In this document: one piece after another, positions 6,069 through 7,559 of the stretch
Position numbering within the stretch: position 1 is the first letter of the stretch
Layout of the letters: each line of letters starts with the position of its first letter
Source of the DNA: Pollutimonas bauzanensis_A
GTDB lineage: Bacteria > Pseudomonadota > Gammaproteobacteria > Burkholderiales > Burkholderiaceae_B
DNA: 7,559 nt
Direction: 5' to 3'
Assembly: GCF_040393045.1 (NCBI RefSeq)
Contig: NZ_JBEBUX010000170.1
Location: 1 to 7,559 of the forward strand
Program-made: the position numbers and the translations under genes
Notes under the pieces: model-generated
Database searches by the model: none
What the model was told of the DNA's origin: nothing
Seen by the model: the letters and a program-made list of their open reading frames with translations, nothing else

Positions 6069-7343
6069 CTAACGCTGGCGGTCGGTGCGCGGCAGCAACC
6101 GCGGCAACAGGCTTAATAACTGCTGGCGCTCGTCGCTTTCACTGCGATTCAGAGCAGCCATGGGACCATGCAAATATTTTTGAGTCAGGCCATGGGCGAG
6201 CTGCTCAAGGACGAGCTCGGGGCTGTCGCCACGGGCCAGCATACGGCGCGCGCGGTCGAGTTCACTTTGCCTGACCTGGTCGGCAGCCTGCTGGAAATCG
6301 ATAATGGCGGGAACGATTTCACGATTTTGCAGCCAGTGCATGAAATTCTGCACCCGCGTTTCGATAATGGCTTCAGCCTGCACCACCGCGGCGCGACGGG
6401 CATCGGTGCCACTTTGCACCATGCGCCCCAAATCGTCGACCGTATACAAGTAGACGTCGGCCAGGCGACCGACCTCGGTTTCGATATCGCGCGGCACGGC
6501 CAAGTCGACCATGACCATAGGACGATGGCGGCGCAAGCGCGTAGCCCTTTCCACCATCCCTAATCCAAGGATGGGCAAGGAGCTTGCCGTACAGGAAACA
6601 ATAACGTCGAAATCGGCCAACTTATCTGGAATGTCGGACAACTTCATGGTTTTGGCGACAAACCGGGAGGCCAGCAAGTCGGCCCGTTCCAGGGTGCGAT
6701 TGGCGACCACCATATGCTGCGGATTCAAGGCGGCAAAGTGGGTGGCGCACAGTTCTATCATTTCGCCCGCGCCAATAAACAGCACGCTGGCCTGCGACAA
6801 ATCGCCAAACACGCGTTCAGCCAGGCGTACCGCCGCAGCCGCCATGGAAACCGAATGCGCCCCAATAGCGGTTTGCGACCGGACTTCTTTAGCGACTGAA
6901 AACGTGCGCTGGAATAATTGATGCAACAAGGTGCCCAATGAACCAGCTTCGTTGGCCGCGCGCACTGCGTCTTTCATTTGGCCAAGAATTTGCGGTTCGC
7001 CCAGCACCATGGAATCAAGACCGCTGGCCACACGGAAGGCGTGACGAACGGCATCGTTCTGTTGGTATTGGTACAGATGCGGCTGCAGACTACCCGCTTC
7101 CAGGCGATTGAAATCAGCCAGCCAGGACGGCAGGTGTTCGGATACCTGCGGATCGGCGGCACAGTAGATTTCAGTGCGATTACAGGTAGACAGAATGGCA
7201 GCTTCTTTCACGGACTGCCCGAAGGTCGAGCGCAAGCCATCGAGCGCCGGTTTAAGCAGATCGAGCGGAAACGACACACGTTCCCTGACCGCAACAGGGG
7301 CAGAAACGTGGTTCAGACCGAAAGTTAAAACGTCGACAGACAT
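6069..7343 (-). CDS. hemA: Glutamyl-tRNA reductase
   Basis: HemA reduces Glu-tRNA(Glu) with NADPH to glutamate-1-semialdehyde, the committed and usually regulated step of the C5 route to 5-aminolevulinate, heme and other tetrapyrroles. The 424 residues fit the family (about 420). GLNHVSAPVAVRE (9-21) starts the catalytic domain, and STCNRTEIY (52-60) holds the nucleophilic C54 that forms the thioester. LGEPQILGQMKDA (114-126) is a signature, and FIGAGEM (189-195) is the NADPH-binding Rossmann loop followed by ANRT (214-217). The C-terminal helical dimerisation domain covers about 310-424. The ATG at 7343 fits the conserved N terminus; the preceding sequence (ctcttcaaatac) has no Shine-Dalgarno sequence. 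Some alphaproteobacteria use the name hemA for 5-aminolevulinate synthase; this gene is not that enzyme. It heads a five-gene leftward run. Confidence 0.97.
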   Translation of the reverse strand: MSVDVLTFGLNHVSAPVAVRERVSFPLDLLKPALDGLRSTFGQSVKEAAILSTCNRTEIYCAADPQVSEHLPSWLADFNRLEAGSLQPHLYQYQQNDAVRHAFRVASGLDSMVLGEPQILGQMKDAVRAANEAGSLGTLLHQLFQRTFSVAKEVRSQTAIGAHSVSMAAAAVRLAERVFGDLSQASVLFIGAGEMIELCATHFAALNPQHMVVANRTLERADLLASRFVAKTMKLSDIPDKLADFDVIVSCTASSLPILGLGMVERATRLRRHRPMVMVDLAVPRDIETEVGRLADVYLYTVDDLGRMVQSGTDARRAAVVQAEAIIETRVQNFMHWLQNREIVPAIIDFQQAADQVRQSELDRARRMLARGDSPELVLEQLAHGLTQKYLHGPMAALNRSESDERQQLLSLLPRLLPRTDRQR

Positions 7344-7381
7344 GTATTTGAAGAGCGCGCGCCAAATGCTTGAATATTGTG

Positions 7382-7410
7382 ATTATAATCGCCCCTGCGC
7401 TTTTCCTGAA
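7382..7410 (-). promoter_or_regulatory. Candidate hemA promoter
   Basis: On the minus strand a perfect -10 hexamer TATAAT (7387-7382) lies 38 nt before the hemA ATG, preceded after 17 bp by a weak -35, TTCAGG (7410-7405). Transcription would begin near 7375, giving a leader of about 31 nt. The -10 is part of the palindrome GATTATAATC (7381-7390), so the plus strand reads TATAAT too. The -35 overlaps one arm of an inverted repeat, a possible operator. Confidence 0.55.
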
Positions 7411-7427
7411 ATCTCAGTTAGTTTCAG
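7406..7427. repeat. Inverted repeat overlapping the hemA -35 region
   Basis: CTGAAA (7406-7411) and TTTCAG (7422-7427) are perfect 6-bp inverted arms separated by 10 bp. Outer segments GCTTT (7399-7403) and AAAGC (7431-7435) continue the symmetry across a short mismatch. The inner arm covers the presumed -35 of hemA, a place where a dimeric repressor could act. No known regulator is recognised from the sequence. Confidence 0.45.
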
Positions 7428-7489
7428 CGCAAAGCCGAAGGAAATAAAGAAATAGTCGTGGTGCCAAAGCACACATTCAAAATTTAGTG

Positions 7490-7495
7490 TACTAT
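7490..7495 (+). promoter_or_regulatory. Candidate -10 of the tRNA-Phe promoter
   Basis: TACTAT lies 14 nt before the tRNA 5' end and is followed by ttcgccttctc, a C-rich stretch resembling the discriminators of stable-RNA promoters. No good -35 hexamer is visible 16-18 bp upstream, where the sequence is close to aaagcaca. The call depends mainly on position. Confidence 0.3.
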
Positions 7496-7509
7496 TTCGC
7501 CTTCTCGTT

Positions 7510-7559
7510 GGCCTGGTAGCTCAGTCGGTAGAGCAGAGGATTGAAAATCCTTGTGTCGG
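7510..7559 (+). tRNA. tRNA-Phe (GAA), 3' truncated by the window edge
   Basis: The first 50 nt of a tRNA can be folded. The 5' acceptor strand is GGCCTGG (7510-7516), followed by T8 and A9. The D arm is GCTC/GAGC around AGTCGGTA. The anticodon stem GAGGA/TCCTT has one G-T pair, and the loop TTGAAAA gives anticodon GAA, decoding Phe. The sequence ends at the start of the T arm, so the T loop, the 3' acceptor strand and CCA are not visible. It is divergent from hemA, with 166 bp between them. Confidence 0.93.

Noticed and set aside
6168..6563. Plus-strand frame of 131 codons antisense to hemA.
   Set aside because: It lies wholly within the hemA C-terminal region, has no recognisable domain, and hemA is full length and conserved.
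7461..7472. Short dyad GTGC-caaa-GCAC upstream of tRNA-Phe.
   Set aside because: The stem is only 4 bp and does not extend; such short dyads are expected by chance.
1..7559. Mobile elements, CRISPR arrays, phage, toxin-antitoxin or defence genes.
   Set aside because: No transposase, integrase, spaced repeats or relevant domains are visible. Nearly all of the window is occupied by recognisable housekeeping genes with uniform composition.

Overview
This window looks like a core chromosomal segment from a betaproteobacterium, most likely Burkholderiales and close to Alcaligenaceae (the Bordetella/Pusillimonas/Achromobacter side). The basis is the protein sequences (HemA, RF1, TtcA and FolB of the Burkholderiales type), the gene neighbourhood, and a moderate-to-high GC content judged by eye. 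The taxon is an inference from protein character, not a database result.

Layout from left to right. At 1-758 (+) is the 3' end of an M61-type (glycyl aminopeptidase) gene ending in a PDZ domain; its catalytic part lies off the left edge. It converges on a 309-residue thioredoxin-reductase-like FAD/NAD(P) oxidoreductase (778-1707, -) that lacks the CxxC redox pair. A hairpin over the oxidoreductase stop codon may terminate one or both genes. A 78-bp divergent intergenic region separates the oxidoreductase from folB (1786-2145, +), which is followed by ttcA (2164-3171, +). ttcA converges with a 2-nt gap on a leftward five-gene run. In transcription order this run is hemA (7343-6069), prfA (6007-4925), prmC (4920-4105), grxD (4081-3755) and ubiX (3758-3174). 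A 166-bp region upstream of hemA holds divergent promoters, and the first 50 nt of a tRNA-Phe(GAA) gene (+) reach the right edge.

How the genes fit together. HemA makes glutamate-1-semialdehyde from Glu-tRNA, the first step of C5 tetrapyrrole synthesis. prfA encodes RF1, and prmC, 4 nt downstream, encodes the methylase that modifies the RF1 GGQ glutamine. GrxD (CGFS) handles Fe-S clusters, and UbiX makes the prenylated flavin used by UbiD in ubiquinone synthesis. TtcA, which needs a 4Fe-4S cluster, thiolates C32 of some tRNAs, and FolB acts in folate synthesis. Shared themes are translation termination/tRNA and Fe-S/heme/quinone redox metabolism.

This is ordinary housekeeping DNA. I see no mobile element, CRISPR array, toxin-antitoxin pair, phage gene or defence system, and nothing that convincingly represents an undescribed system. 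The points worth a second look are modest: the CxxC-less oxidoreductase, an inverted repeat and palindromic -10 at the hemA promoter, a 19-bp palindrome inside grxD, three starts without a recognisable Shine-Dalgarno sequence, and a 9-bp tandem repeat in the folB upstream region.
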